A stretch of 64,000 bases of DNA, from the NCBI RefSeq assembly GCF_014268935.2, contig NZ_JABWRJ020000002.1:860001-924000 (forward strand), given 5' to 3'. Position numbers and translations under genes: made by a program. The stretch comes from Pseudomonas peradeniyensis (GTDB taxonomy: Bacteria > Pseudomonadota > Gammaproteobacteria > Pseudomonadales > Pseudomonadaceae). Positions 27,425-36,922 of the stretch are shown piece after piece. Under the pieces are notes generated by a model that was given only the letters and a program-made list of their open reading frames with translations, was not told the origin of the DNA and did no database searches. Numbering within the stretch: the stretch's first letter is position 1; every line of letters begins with the position of its first letter.

Positions 27425-28021
27425 TCAGGCCTTGAAGGTCTTGCCTTCGAACTGCTCGGCAACGAAGGTCCAGTTGACCAGGTTCCAGAACGCCTCGACG
27501 TACTTCGGACGCAGGTTGCGGTAGTCGATGTAGTAGGCGTGTTCCCAGACGTCGCAGGTCAGCAGCGGGGTGTCGCCGCTGGTCAGCGGGCAGCCGGCGC
27601 CGATGGTGCTGGCCAGGGCCAGGGAGCCGTCGGCCTTCTTCACCAGCCAGCCCCAGCCGGAGCCGAAGGTGCCGACCGAAGTCTTGGTGAACTCTTCCTT
27701 GAACTTGTCGAACGAACCGAAGGCGGCGGTGATGGCCTCGGCCAGGGCGCCGGTCGGCTGGCCGCCGCCGTTTGGCGACAGGCAGTTCCAGTAGAAGGTG
27801 TGGTTCCAGACTTGGGCTGCGTTGTTGAAGATGCCGCCCGAAGAGCTCTTGACGATCTCTTCCAGGGTCTTGCCTTCGAATTCGGTGCCTGGGACCAGGT
27901 TGTTCAGGTTCACGACATAGGTGTTGTGGTGCTTGTCGTGGTGAAACTCCAGGGTTTCCTTGGAGATGTGCGGCTGCAGGGCATCGTGGGCGTACGGCAG
28001 CGGCGGCAATTCAAAAGCCAT
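27425..28021 (-). CDS. sodB: Iron superoxide dismutase
   Basis: A 198-residue Fe/Mn-type SOD that converts superoxide to peroxide and oxygen in the cytoplasm. The four metal ligands are visible: His27 in LEFHHDKHH, His74 in WNHTFYW, and Asp157/His161 in CDVWEHAYY. The Gln in GCPLTSG context and FGSGWGWLV fit the Fe-type SodB. ATG at 28021 follows CAGGAGATC. It is monocistronic with its own terminator. Expression in other pseudomonads falls under iron limitation; no clear control site is visible here. Confidence 0.97.
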   Translation of the reverse strand: MAFELPPLPYAHDALQPHISKETLEFHHDKHHNTYVVNLNNLVPGTEFEGKTLEEIVKSSSGGIFNNAAQVWNHTFYWNCLSPNGGGQPTGALAEAITAAFGSFDKFKEEFTKTSVGTFGSGWGWLVKKADGSLALASTIGAGCPLTSGDTPLLTCDVWEHAYYIDYRNLRPKYVEAFWNLVNWTFVAEQFEGKTFKA

Positions 28022-28385
28022 GGTGGATCTCCTGATTCAGGTCTGTTTGCGGTTTGCGCCAGGCCTCACGGGTGGCCTGATGAGCGTCGGCGAGTTTGTA
28101 CCCTTTGCGACGCAAGGGCTGGATCATAGCACCGGCCTGGGCGCTTAACCACGCAACATCTGTGGGGAATAGAGGTTCCAGAGCGGTTGGCGGGGGCCGA
28201 CCGGTGGTCAGCCAGGAGCATTGCCGCAGACGGTCATCAGTCCATCGGGATACGCATTCGAGCAGGAAGCAGAGTTGCAAGCATTACCAGCGTGGGAGCG
28301 GGCTTGCCCCGCGAACACCGGCACAGCCGGTGCCAGGCACCGCATCGCGGGGCAAGCCCGCTCCCACGCTGGTGATCTGGTGTAT
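28022..28385. other. Intergenic region upstream of sodB
   Basis: 364 bases with the sodB promoter side on the left and a REP pair on the right. An 89-codon minus-strand frame that overlaps the sodB start has no recognisable domain and no ribosome site, and I do not call it. Confidence 0.7.
28287..28372. repeat. Inverted pair of REP elements
   Basis: Two REP cores face each other with about 28 bases between them; the complementarity extends outward (ACCAGCGTGGGAGCGG with CCGCTCCCACGCTGGT). It lies 3' of the lysE gene and would fold into one long hairpin. Confidence 0.92.
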
Positions 28386-28985
28386 TCAGTTGAAGATCAA
28401 CTGCGCCGCCACCGCGAACATCATTACCGCCACCATCAGGTCGAGCATGCGCCAGGTCGCCGGGCGTGCCAGCCACGGCGCCAGCCAGGCGGCGCCGATT
28501 GCCAGGGTCGAGAACCACACCAGCGAGGCACTGGCGGCGCCGGCTACATAGGCGCCGGGCACGGTCTGCTGGGCGCCGAGGGAGCCGATCAGCAGCACGG
28601 TGTCCAGGTACACATGTGGGTTGAGCAGGGTCACCGCCAGCGCGCTCAGCAACACCGCACGACGCGAGCGCATGCCCTGGCCTTCCCGGTGCTGCAGGCT
28701 CTGCTTGGAAAACGCGCTGCGCAGGGCCTTGGCGCCGTACCAGATCAGGAACACCGCGCCGCCCCACCGGGCCACGGCCAGCAGCGTGGGGTTGTGCGCC
28801 AGCACGGTGGCCAGGCCGAACACCCCGGCGGCGACCAGCAGCGCGTCGCAGACCACGCACAGCGCCGCCACCGGCAGGTGATGCTCGCGGCGCAAGCTCT
28901 GCGCCAGGACGAAGGCGTTCTGCGCGCCGATGGCCATGATCAGGCCGAAGGCCACCAGCATGCCGTTGAGATAGCTTTGCCACAT
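28386..28985 (-). CDS. lysE: LysE/ArgO family amino-acid exporter
   Basis: A 199-residue inner-membrane exporter with about six helices. The family signature is visible: GLIMAIGAQNAFVLAQSLRR near residues 14-33 and LLNPHVYLDTVLLIGSLG in the middle. It exports Arg and Lys (and toxic analogues such as canavanine). ATG at 28985 begins MWQSYLNGML directly before TM1; longer frames from 29099 run through the divergent promoter. Divergent from argP, as in many gamma-proteobacteria, where ArgP switches it on with Arg. Confidence 0.93.
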   Translation of the reverse strand: MWQSYLNGMLVAFGLIMAIGAQNAFVLAQSLRREHHLPVAALCVVCDALLVAAGVFGLATVLAHNPTLLAVARWGGAVFLIWYGAKALRSAFSKQSLQHREGQGMRSRRAVLLSALAVTLLNPHVYLDTVLLIGSLGAQQTVPGAYVAGAASASLVWFSTLAIGAAWLAPWLARPATWRMLDLMVAVMMFAVAAQLIFN

Positions 28986-29110
28986 AGCGGGAACACTCCA
29001 CTGGCACCGATGCGGACATCGGCGCGGATCAACAAGAAAGATGTAGCCATTGTGGCGGCTGCGGCGGTATAAGAAAAACAAATAGAGCTGATCAGTCATT
29101 AGAGAAATCG

Positions 29111-30001
29111 ATGTTCGACTACAAGCTGCTCGCCGCCCTCGCCGCGGTGATCGAACAAGGCGGTTTCGAGCGCGCCGCCCAGGTGCTGGGGCTGTCGCAA
29201 TCGGCCATCTCGCAACGCATCAAGCTGCTCGAGGCGCGGGTCGGCCAGCCGGTGCTGGTGCGCGCCACGCCACCGAGCCCGACTGAGGTCGGGCGGCAGT
29301 TGCTCAACCATGTGCAGCAGGTGCGCCTGCTCGAGCGCGACCTGCAGCGCCAGGTGCCAGCGCTGGACGAGGAGGGCATGCCCGAGCGCCTGCGCATCGC
29401 CCTCAACGCCGACAGCCTGGCGACCTGGTGGGCAGGTGCCGTGGGCGCTTTCTGCGCGCAGCAGCAGGTCTTGCTCGATTTGGTGGTCGAGGACCAGGAA
29501 GTCGGCCTCAAGCGCATGCGCGCAGGCGAGGTGGCGGCGTGCCTGTGTGGCAGCGAACGTCCCGTGGCCGGAGCGCGCAGCCTGCCTCTGGGGTCGATGC
29601 GCTACCGGGCGCTGGCCAGCCCCGCGTTCATGGCGCGCTACTTCCCCCAGGGCTTCGCGGTCGAGCGGTTGGCCCGTGCTCCGGCGATCGTGTTCGGGCC
29701 GGACGATTTTCTCCAGCATCGCTACCTGGCGTCGCTGGGCGTGCAGGAGGGTTTCCTGCATCACCTGTGTCCCTCGTCCGAAGGTTTCCTGCGCATGACC
29801 GAGGCTGGCTTGGGCTGGGGGCTGGTGCCGGAGCGGCAGGTGGCCGAGCAGCTGGCCCGTGGCGAGCTGGTGGAAATCTGCGCCGATACTCCCATCGATG
29901 TACCGCTGTACTGGCATCATTGGCGCAATGGCGGGCAGTTGCTCGCCCAGCTGACCGACCACCTGCGCCATTCGGCGCGACAGTGGCTGGTGCCCTTGTA
30001 G
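29111..30001 (+). CDS. argP: LysR-type regulator ArgP (IciA)
   Basis: A 296-residue LysR-type regulator. The winged helix is residues 1-60 (FERAAQVLGLSQSAISQRIKLLE) and the effector domain is about 90-290. Closest in pattern to ArgP: LDYKLLxAL start and PDDxLQHxYL near residue 200. ArgP activates the exporter gene in response to Arg or Lys. The 125-base space shared with lysE is AT-rich around 29050-29110, where operators are expected. A SDR gene follows 49 bases after its stop. Confidence 0.92.
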   Translation: MFDYKLLAALAAVIEQGGFERAAQVLGLSQSAISQRIKLLEARVGQPVLVRATPPSPTEVGRQLLNHVQQVRLLERDLQRQVPALDEEGMPERLRIALNADSLATWWAGAVGAFCAQQQVLLDLVVEDQEVGLKRMRAGEVAACLCGSERPVAGARSLPLGSMRYRALASPAFMARYFPQGFAVERLARAPAIVFGPDDFLQHRYLASLGVQEGFLHHLCPSSEGFLRMTEAGLGWGLVPERQVAEQLARGELVEICADTPIDVPLYWHHWRNGGQLLAQLTDHLRHSARQWLVPL

Positions 30002-30050
30002 GCACATCGGGCGTCAGTTGCATCCGAAATCTGGCAAGGCGGAGTCTTAC

Positions 30051-31046
30051 ATGCGAATTCTGGTCACCGGCGCGAGCGGCTTCATCGGCGGGCGCTTTGC
30101 GCGCTTTGCCCTGGAGCAGGGCCTGGAGGTGCGGGTCAATGGCCGGCGGGCGGAGGGCGTGGAACACCTGGTCAAGCGCGGGGCGCAGTTCATTCCGGGC
30201 GACCTGGGTGATGCCGAGCTGGCCCGGCGCCTGTGCCAGGGCGTGGACGCGGTGGTGCATTGCGCCGGCGCCGTGGGCACCTGGGGCCGCTACCAGGACT
30301 TCCACCAGGGCAACGTGGTGCTGACCGAAAACGTGGTCGAGGGCTGCATCAAGGAGCATGTGCGGCGCCTGGTGCACCTGTCGTCGCCGTCGATCTACTT
30401 CACCGGCCGTTCACGCCTGGATATCCGCGAGGACCAGGTACCGCGCCGCTTCCATGACCATTACGCGCTGACCAAGCACCTGGCCGAGCAGAAGGTATTC
30501 GGCGCCCAGGAGTTCGGCCTGGAAGTGTTGGCGCTGCGCCCGCGTTTCGTCACCGGTGCCGGCGACGCGAGCATTTTCCCACGGCTGATGCGCATGCAGG
30601 CCAAGGGGCGCGTGGCGATCATCGGCAATGGCCTGAACAAGGTCGACTTCACCAGTGTGCACAACCTCAACGAGGCGTTGCTCAGTGCGTTGTTCGCCGA
30701 GGAGCAGGCGCTCGGCCAGGCCTACAACATCAGCAACGGCCAGCCCTTGCCGCTGTGGGACGTGGTCAACTATGTAATGCGTCGCATGCAACTGCCGCAG
30801 GTTACCCGCTACCGCTCCCCAAGCCTGGTCTACGGTCTGGCCGCGCTCAACGAGGCCGCCTGCCTGCTCTGGCCCGGGCGCCCGCAGCCGACCCTGAGCC
30901 GCACGGCGGTGCAGGTGATGAGCAGCGATTTCACCCTGGATATCAGTCGCGCCCGGCAGTACCTGGACTACCGGCCCAAGGCCGATGTGTGGTCCGCGCT
31001 GGATGAATTCTGTGGCTGGTGGCAGGCGCAGGCGGGGCAACGCTGA
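30051..31046 (+). CDS. NAD(P)-dependent epimerase/dehydratase (extended SDR, 3-beta-HSD type)
   Basis: A 331-residue extended short-chain dehydrogenase. The Rossmann motif is TGASGFIGGRF at residues 7-17 and the catalytic YxxxK is YALTK near residue 145, preceded by the catalytic Ser in LSSPSIY. The C-terminal half (VDFTSVHNLNEALL, GQAYNISNGQPL) matches the 3-beta-hydroxysteroid dehydrogenase/isomerase-like family, whose bacterial members act on sugar nucleotides, terpenoids or sterols. The substrate is unknown. ATG at 30051 replaces a start at 30018 because the Rossmann strand begins immediately after it. Confidence 0.88.
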   Translation: MRILVTGASGFIGGRFARFALEQGLEVRVNGRRAEGVEHLVKRGAQFIPGDLGDAELARRLCQGVDAVVHCAGAVGTWGRYQDFHQGNVVLTENVVEGCIKEHVRRLVHLSSPSIYFTGRSRLDIREDQVPRRFHDHYALTKHLAEQKVFGAQEFGLEVLALRPRFVTGAGDASIFPRLMRMQAKGRVAIIGNGLNKVDFTSVHNLNEALLSALFAEEQALGQAYNISNGQPLPLWDVVNYVMRRMQLPQVTRYRSPSLVYGLAALNEAACLLWPGRPQPTLSRTAVQVMSSDFTLDISRARQYLDYRPKADVWSALDEFCGWWQAQAGQR

Positions 31047-31133
31047 ACCTGTGGGCGGGATGATGGTCATCAGTGCGCCGCCCAGGCGGTTTATACTCAT
31101 GTCTCTTTGCTACCACCGCGGTTGAATGCACCC

Positions 31134-31958
31134 ATGCGTAATGACGCCCACGACGATTTTGACGATGTGCCCACCCTGCGTGCCGGCACCCCCGATGACG
31201 ATGAACTGCTGCCCGCCCATGTAGCCCGCAGCCGCCAGAAGGCGGCGCGCCCACGCAGCAACGGCCCGCTGTGGGCCTTGCTCGGCGCCTCGTTCATCGC
31301 CCTGGGCGGATTGGGCTGGTGGAGCTTCCAGCAGATCACCCTGATGGAGCAGCAACTGGTCGCGACCCAGGAAAGCTTTGCCCGCATCAGCGAGGAGGCG
31401 GCCGGGCGTCTGCAGGCGATCAGCGGCAAGGTTGATGCCAGCGAGTCCAGCAACAGCACCGGCAGCGAGGCGTTGAAGCTGCAGATCCGTCAGTTGCAGG
31501 CCTCGCTGACCGAGCAGGGCAAGCAGCAACAGGGCGTTGCCGGGCAGGCGGGGGACCTGGGCAAGCGCCTGGAGCAGGTGCTGTCCGACACCCGCGAGCA
31601 GCAGAAGGCGGTGGCCGAGTTGCAGGGCCAGTTGCAGGCTCAGCTCAAGGCGGTCAACGCGGAGCTTGCGGCGCTCAAGTCGGGCCAGGTAGATGGCGGC
31701 AAGCTGGATGGTCAGCTCAAGAGCCTGAGCAATGAGGTGGCGGCGCTGAAGAAACAGGGCAACCCGAGCGCGGCCATCGAGAGCCTGGAGCAGGATGTGC
31801 TGGTGCTCAAGAGCCAGGTGGACAACCGCCCGGCCACATCGGCCGGCGGCGCCTCGGTACAGGAGTTCGATGCCTTCCGCGGGCAGGTAACGCGCAACAT
31901 CAATACCCTGCAAAGCCAGATCCAGAACCTGCAGCAGCAGATCAACGCCCGGCCGTGA
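31134..31958 (+). CDS. Membrane-anchored coiled-coil protein
   Basis: A 274-residue single-pass protein: an acidic N-terminal segment (residues 1-27), a TM helix about residues 45-68 (GPLWALLGASFIALGGLGWW), then a long periplasmic coiled coil (75-274) rich in Gln, Leu and Ala with heptads such as KLDGQLKSLSNEVAALKKQ. I do not recognise a named family; annotated relatives in Pseudomonas are called ATPase without a visible P-loop, and none is seen here. The first ATG at 31134 follows no strong ribosome site but the longer frame from 31107 looks non-coding. Confidence 0.82.
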   Translation: MRNDAHDDFDDVPTLRAGTPDDDELLPAHVARSRQKAARPRSNGPLWALLGASFIALGGLGWWSFQQITLMEQQLVATQESFARISEEAAGRLQAISGKVDASESSNSTGSEALKLQIRQLQASLTEQGKQQQGVAGQAGDLGKRLEQVLSDTREQQKAVAELQGQLQAQLKAVNAELAALKSGQVDGGKLDGQLKSLSNEVAALKKQGNPSAAIESLEQDVLVLKSQVDNRPATSAGGASVQEFDAFRGQVTRNINTLQSQIQNLQQQINARP

Positions 31959-32406
31959 GCCTGGCAGCTGATTGCCTGTCGGCACGTCACTACTTGATGT
32001 GAGGGGGCCTGGCGGAGATTACCCAGTCTCCCGGGCAGCGCTTTCTCACAGGGAGTAGCATTGCAGGCACCACCCGCTCCCACGAAATATGGGGGCGTGC
32101 CCTGCACGCGACTCGCCACAGCCGCGACATGTTTGAGTGAAGGGTTCAAACGTGAAGCGGATCGAGCATCCTCCAATACGCACCTCATCTCAATTAAAAG
32201 CACGCGTAGTCTGCCACCTAGCATTTTTGCCAGGTGTTGAATGCTTCCAGGTTTGTTAAATCTATTGCATCAAGTCGACAGTGCTGCCAGTAAAGGTCAA
32301 GCCTGAAAGTTGATGCAGTCGACCGGCAAGCAGTACTTATCTAATGGCCATGTCTTATGGGGTACGGCCTTGTGCTTCATGAATTGTATTGGTTCGGGAG
32401 AGTGCT
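31959..32406. other. Intergenic left edge of the accessory island
   Basis: 448 bases with no recognised gene, repeat or RNA. The AT content rises from about 32150 on, ahead of the first island gene. GTTCGGGAGAGTGCT just before 32407 contains the likely ribosome site of that gene. Confidence 0.65.
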
Positions 32407-34569
32407 ATGAACAAGCCTGTATCCGCTCACGACAGTGAACAAGTTCGCAAGTCATCAAAGACAACTGGCAAACGCTCTATCGCTATCTATCCCCACGGAG
32501 GGTTCCCGGCGGACACCTACAATCCGCTGGAAGTGGCCAGCCTGATCACGGAAGATCCCGATGCCATTCCCGGAACGCCCGGCGTAGTTCTGCCTGTTGC
32601 AGAACAGAGCAAGAACCTGGCAGTAGAAGTCCTTATCTGGGAAAACGCCGTGGCGGGTCAGACTATCGCCCTGACGTTGGATGGGGAGCTGTTGCTGGAG
32701 GATGAAGATGAGAACATCGCCTGGCACGATGTGCTTCCGGCAGAGGCCGCAGATGATACATTCAGGTTCCAGCTCTCGGTGCCCGTCAAGTACCTGGATG
32801 CCATTCTCCCTGGAGAGGATGAAGAGGTCATGCTGGGATATTCTGTCAGGCAAGTCGGCTCCGATGACTGGATCGCCGGCCCTGCTCGGCCCGTGCGTAT
32901 CGACAAGCACGCCCCGGGGGGAAGCGCGGGTACCCTGGCGAAGATAACGTTCTCTGATGCGATCGAGGCCAGGGGATATATTCTAAAGTCGGACTTCATT
33001 TCTGACGTGTTGGAGGCAACCGTTCAGGGGTATACGGACCAGCGGAAATATGATGAAATTGCTGTGAAGATCACCGACGGCACTAACACCAGCCCGCCGG
33101 CGATGGCCAAGGTCATCAGCAGTGGTGATGCGACAGTCGTACAGTTGCCATTGACGGCATTTGATACTTTAGAAGATGAAGTGCTCATCACCACCTCATA
33201 TGTCGTGACTGATCGGCCCGGGAATCCTTCATTCGAGTCCGTACCGCACAACACATTGAAACTCTTGCTGAAGGACATCCCGGTCGCGCTTGATAAACTG
33301 GAAGTGCCGAAGTTTGGCGATAACGAGTTAAAACCTCGGCTGCTACTCGACAAACATGCTCGAGCAGGGATCCTGGTTAAGATCCCCGGAATCACAGGCC
33401 TTCACGCCAACGACAAGATCGTCGTGCTGTGGAACGGACAACCGTCCGACGAACACAAAGTGCCGTTTCCACCACAGTCAGTCCAGCTGATGAAGATCAT
33501 GTTGTTGTATGCGCTTACCAGCCGTGGCCCGCAGAACGGTCCTGTCAGTATCGGCTATCAACTGTGGCGCGCGGGCACCATGATCGCCGAAACGGTAACC
33601 CCGAACGTGGTCAATGTCGACCTGCAATTGCCTGGCGGGCCTGACCCCGATCCGGAGATTCCGGGGCACGGTAAGCTGAAACAGGCGGTTCTGACGGGCA
33701 AGATCTCGGGCAAGGTGGATGAAGTCGCGCCAGAGGATTTCAAGAGTTTCGAGGATGGCGGAGGGGCCACCTTGAGCATCCCTTGGGACGATTCGGATGG
33801 CAACCGTCTGTTGCTGGAAGGTGATCGGTTGTGGTTTGTCCTCGGGGACGAGATTGATCCCGTTACTAACAACTTTAAGATTGCCTACCCCCTCGACCCT
33901 GTAAGCCCAGGCGAAGCCACAAACGATCGTAACGTAGAGCGTGACCTGGACCCCGACTGGCTGGATGACTTGCCCAGTGGCCAGGTGCCAACGACCTATC
34001 TCGTCGCCCGTGATTTTGATGCAGATCCAGACACTGAAGACAACCCTGCGTTCCCGCGCTTCAAAGATGTCAAGGTCACCCTCCCCGGAGACCTGCCGGG
34101 CGGTGGCGGTGATCTGGATGTGCTCGAATTCACTCGCCTCAACAGTCAAGGCGCGATCGACCGAACCCAGGCGAAGAACGGCGTGCCGTATCGCATCGCG
34201 TTGTATGACGGAGCCGCTCAGGGTCACACGATCCAGATTCACCTTAGGGCGGATGACGGGATGGTGGGCAGTGAGGGCGCTCCGATTAGCGCAGCCACAT
34301 ACGATCTCCCAAAGATCGAGCTTAGTGACGATAACGCGCGCGACAAGGTAATCATTGGCACGATTGATGAGGAATGGGCCTACAAGGTCTGCTTTGGCAC
34401 CGCGACGGTTGAATATACGGCGGACAACAAGATTGGGACCAAGAGATCCAGCCATGGTCGTGTCTTTGTGGCGATCAGAAAACCAAGCGAAGATTCCTGC
34501 CCGTTCCCTGAAAAGCAGCCCCGTGCCGAAGTGTGCCGCTGCTGCGGTCAGGCATTGCCACGTCCATAG
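32407..34569 (+). CDS. Large hypothetical protein with Ig-like modules, paralogue A
   Basis: A 720-residue protein that I cannot assign. No signal peptide or TM helix is visible. It is built from beta-rich, Gly/Pro/Asp-rich modules of about 100-130 residues with a recurring linker-plus-strand pattern (for example VRIDKHAPGGSAGTL then EARGYILKSDF). The same block, 21 of 35 residues identical, occurs at residue 132 of the next protein. The C-terminus is unusual: SCPFPEKQPRAEVCRCCGQA puts four Cys in 16 residues near the end. A long Asp/Pro-rich linker sits near residues 415-425. Base composition is visibly less GC-rich than the flanks. Similar modular proteins lie by autotransporters or adhesins in other pseudomonads (recall, unverified). 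Confidence 0.72.
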   Translation: MNKPVSAHDSEQVRKSSKTTGKRSIAIYPHGGFPADTYNPLEVASLITEDPDAIPGTPGVVLPVAEQSKNLAVEVLIWENAVAGQTIALTLDGELLLEDEDENIAWHDVLPAEAADDTFRFQLSVPVKYLDAILPGEDEEVMLGYSVRQVGSDDWIAGPARPVRIDKHAPGGSAGTLAKITFSDAIEARGYILKSDFISDVLEATVQGYTDQRKYDEIAVKITDGTNTSPPAMAKVISSGDATVVQLPLTAFDTLEDEVLITTSYVVTDRPGNPSFESVPHNTLKLLLKDIPVALDKLEVPKFGDNELKPRLLLDKHARAGILVKIPGITGLHANDKIVVLWNGQPSDEHKVPFPPQSVQLMKIMLLYALTSRGPQNGPVSIGYQLWRAGTMIAETVTPNVVNVDLQLPGGPDPDPEIPGHGKLKQAVLTGKISGKVDEVAPEDFKSFEDGGGATLSIPWDDSDGNRLLLEGDRLWFVLGDEIDPVTNNFKIAYPLDPVSPGEATNDRNVERDLDPDWLDDLPSGQVPTTYLVARDFDADPDTEDNPAFPRFKDVKVTLPGDLPGGGGDLDVLEFTRLNSQGAIDRTQAKNGVPYRIALYDGAAQGHTIQIHLRADDGMVGSEGAPISAATYDLPKIELSDDNARDKVIIGTIDEEWAYKVCFGTATVEYTADNKIGTKRSSHGRVFVAIRKPSEDSCPFPEKQPRAEVCRCCGQALPRP

Positions 34570-34603
34570 GCCGAGAGAACCACGATCCGTGGAGGGTGAG
34601 CGC

Positions 34604-36778
34604 ATGGCAGGATCCATTGACGTCACCGGGACGCTCGCACTCCCGGACCTGATTGTCGACTTGCGGGACGACGGTAAGGGAAACGCCGAACTCCTGCCAA
34701 TTGAAAGGCAGGGCAAGCCACTTGAGGTGAGTGTGCCGTGGTGGGATCAACTTGTTGAGGGCATCGTCATCGCGCTGACATGGGATGGCGAGATCCTTGA
34801 TCGCGTAACGGGGGCCTTTCATGAGGTAACCAGAGAGGAGGCGAATCCTCCTAGCGAGCCTGGCCCCGACTTCATGCTCGCCATTCCTTCCAGCTACTGG
34901 GGCAGCGTTGCTGAAGGGGAGGACAAGCGCTTCCCGCTTGGCTATGGGGCTCGGCTACCTGGAAGTGATGTCTGGGAGCGGCTCGAGGAGCGTAACGTTC
35001 GCATCGACAGGCAGGCTCCAGGCGGCTCGGAGGGGGCTCTGGGCAGAGTGGTGTTCCCAGCCGATGTGGAGGCGCGAGGGCACATCCTTGAGTCCGATTT
35101 CGTCGGCGGCAAGCTCACGATAAGCGTCAGTGGTTACGACGGGCGGAAGTTGGGTGATCAGATCAGCCTTGCCATGACCGACGGCGTCGAGTCGGTGACC
35201 GAAGGCCCGTTCAAGGTCGAGAGCGAGGCTGACCCCACCGAGGCCACTCTATCGTTGACGAACTTGCAGGCCTTGTTCGACAGGATACCAATCAGCTTCA
35301 CCTACCAGGTGCAAGACCTGACAGGCAATGAGTCCGTGGTCTCCCTTGCCCATGATTCACTGACCCTGTGTCTGACCCAGACGCTGCCTGCGCCCAGGGT
35401 GGAGGGCGTCAATGACCGCGATGAGCTCGATTTCAATGCGCTGGGCGATAAGCCCGTCAAGGTCATCATCACGCCTGACCTCACCTGGGATGGCAAGACA
35501 CTGGAGTTGATCTGGGTTGGGTTGACCGCCGATGGCACGTCACTGCCTCCGGTCTTCGACGGAATCGGAACGCTGGAGGCGGAGGATCTTGAGAAAGATC
35601 TGGAGTTCCCGCTGGACAACAGTCACGCGGCGCAGGCGCTGCAGGGCAGCGCCACGGTGCTCTATCGCATCAGCGGCGCGCCCTGGCGCACGTCTGACAC
35701 CTATACGGTCAAGGTAACCGGAACCTTCGTACTCAAGGCGCCTGAGATCGTCGAGGCCCCCGACCAGTGGCTTGACCCCGAGGCGTTGCCGACTGAGGGG
35801 GCGACAGTACGCATCCAGCCTGACAAGCACATATTGGTCGGCGACCAGCTCCTGCTGGAGTGGCACGGGACCGATGCCGAGGGCAATCCTGTCGATGATC
35901 AATGGTTGCTGGAGGTAAAGGATGACGGACCTTTCGACCATATTGTCGGCAAGGACAAGGTAGAAGCACTACGGGGCGGGTCGCTCGAATTGTCCTGCAC
36001 CTTGACCTCCGGGGGCGGTGCAGTCTCGCCTTCACCTTCGCGGGGCTGGCGAGTGCCCAATGTCTTGCGCCGGCCGGAAGTCGAGAAGGCATTCGGTGAC
36101 GACAAGGACCAGCTGGATTTTCATCGGGACTTTATCGACGCAACCCATGTGAAGGTCACCGTGGCCCGCTACCCCGGAATGAAGGAGAACGAAGAGGTTG
36201 CCGTTCGCTGGGTGGGTGAGGAGGAGGAGAGCGGCGTTTGGGCGCGCGTTGTCAGGTGGGCGCGCAAGTGGATCCTCAAACGCACGGACTTCACTTATCA
36301 GTCGCCCTGGAAGAGGGTCGCAACACCGGGCGACCTGGTTTTCGAGGTGCCCATCGGCGTACTGATGGCCTTCATCGGCAAGACCGTGTCGGTCAGTTAC
36401 CTGGTCAAGCCGGCTGGTGGCGGGGACGGAGAGTCCTCCGATGTACTCGCACTCAACGTGTTGGCGCAAGCTCGCGACGATCTGCAGGCGCCGCAGTACA
36501 TGTCGTTCGGCGGTGATGTGCCCAAGTTCTCCTTGCGCTACGACGGCATCAAGGCCAAGGACAAGGTCGACATCCATTGGCAGGCTGAAGGTGGTGAGTA
36601 CAGGAGAGCAATCTTCGAGGTCTACCAGGACGGTCGGTACTTCCTGATCCTCGTCGACAAGGCTTGGGCCGAGGCTGATCGCAGGAAAACCGTATTCGCC
36701 AACTACTCCTTCCTCGAGGACCCGAGCAAGCCCGAAACCAGGCAGTTTTCACCCGCCTCGAGCTTTCAACCTGATTAG
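34604..36778 (+). CDS. Large hypothetical protein with Ig-like modules, paralogue B
   Basis: A 724-residue relative of the preceding protein, 34 bases downstream with a GGAGGGTGAGCGC ribosome site. Modules repeat every 100-130 residues; several end in a Trp-containing strand of Ig-like type (ELIWVGLTADG, LLEWHGTDAEG, AVRWVGEEEES, DIHWQAEGGEY). No signal peptide, TM helix or Cys cluster is visible, so it differs from paralogue A at the C-terminus. The Trp-rich strand pattern suggests a repeated beta-sandwich fold used in adhesion or ligand binding. The autotransporter gene follows 144 bases later; the three could form one unit. Confidence 0.72.
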   Translation: MAGSIDVTGTLALPDLIVDLRDDGKGNAELLPIERQGKPLEVSVPWWDQLVEGIVIALTWDGEILDRVTGAFHEVTREEANPPSEPGPDFMLAIPSSYWGSVAEGEDKRFPLGYGARLPGSDVWERLEERNVRIDRQAPGGSEGALGRVVFPADVEARGHILESDFVGGKLTISVSGYDGRKLGDQISLAMTDGVESVTEGPFKVESEADPTEATLSLTNLQALFDRIPISFTYQVQDLTGNESVVSLAHDSLTLCLTQTLPAPRVEGVNDRDELDFNALGDKPVKVIITPDLTWDGKTLELIWVGLTADGTSLPPVFDGIGTLEAEDLEKDLEFPLDNSHAAQALQGSATVLYRISGAPWRTSDTYTVKVTGTFVLKAPEIVEAPDQWLDPEALPTEGATVRIQPDKHILVGDQLLLEWHGTDAEGNPVDDQWLLEVKDDGPFDHIVGKDKVEALRGGSLELSCTLTSGGGAVSPSPSRGWRVPNVLRRPEVEKAFGDDKDQLDFHRDFIDATHVKVTVARYPGMKENEEVAVRWVGEEEESGVWARVVRWARKWILKRTDFTYQSPWKRVATPGDLVFEVPIGVLMAFIGKTVSVSYLVKPAGGGDGESSDVLALNVLAQARDDLQAPQYMSFGGDVPKFSLRYDGIKAKDKVDIHWQAEGGEYRRAIFEVYQDGRYFLILVDKAWAEADRRKTVFANYSFLEDPSKPETRQFSPASSFQPD

Positions 36779-36922
36779 GAAAATACGGCGTATTTCGCTC
36801 AATTGAAGAAAAGTCCTACAGAAGTTCCTTGGCTTCTTGCCGACACTGCGCGCTCTTTTTGGCGGTGCCGAGGTCAATCGACTACCCACCGCTCGGTTAA
36901 CGAGGTCAAACGGGAGAGCAAT

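Noticed and set aside
28011..28280. 89-codon minus-strand frame overlapping the sodB start
   Set aside because: No Shine-Dalgarno site, no domain, overlaps the sodB start region; likely fortuitous.
31712..32224. 170-codon minus-strand frame at the coiled-coil gene's end
   Set aside because: Half of it is antisense to the coiled-coil gene and the rest is in AT-rising DNA without a ribosome site.
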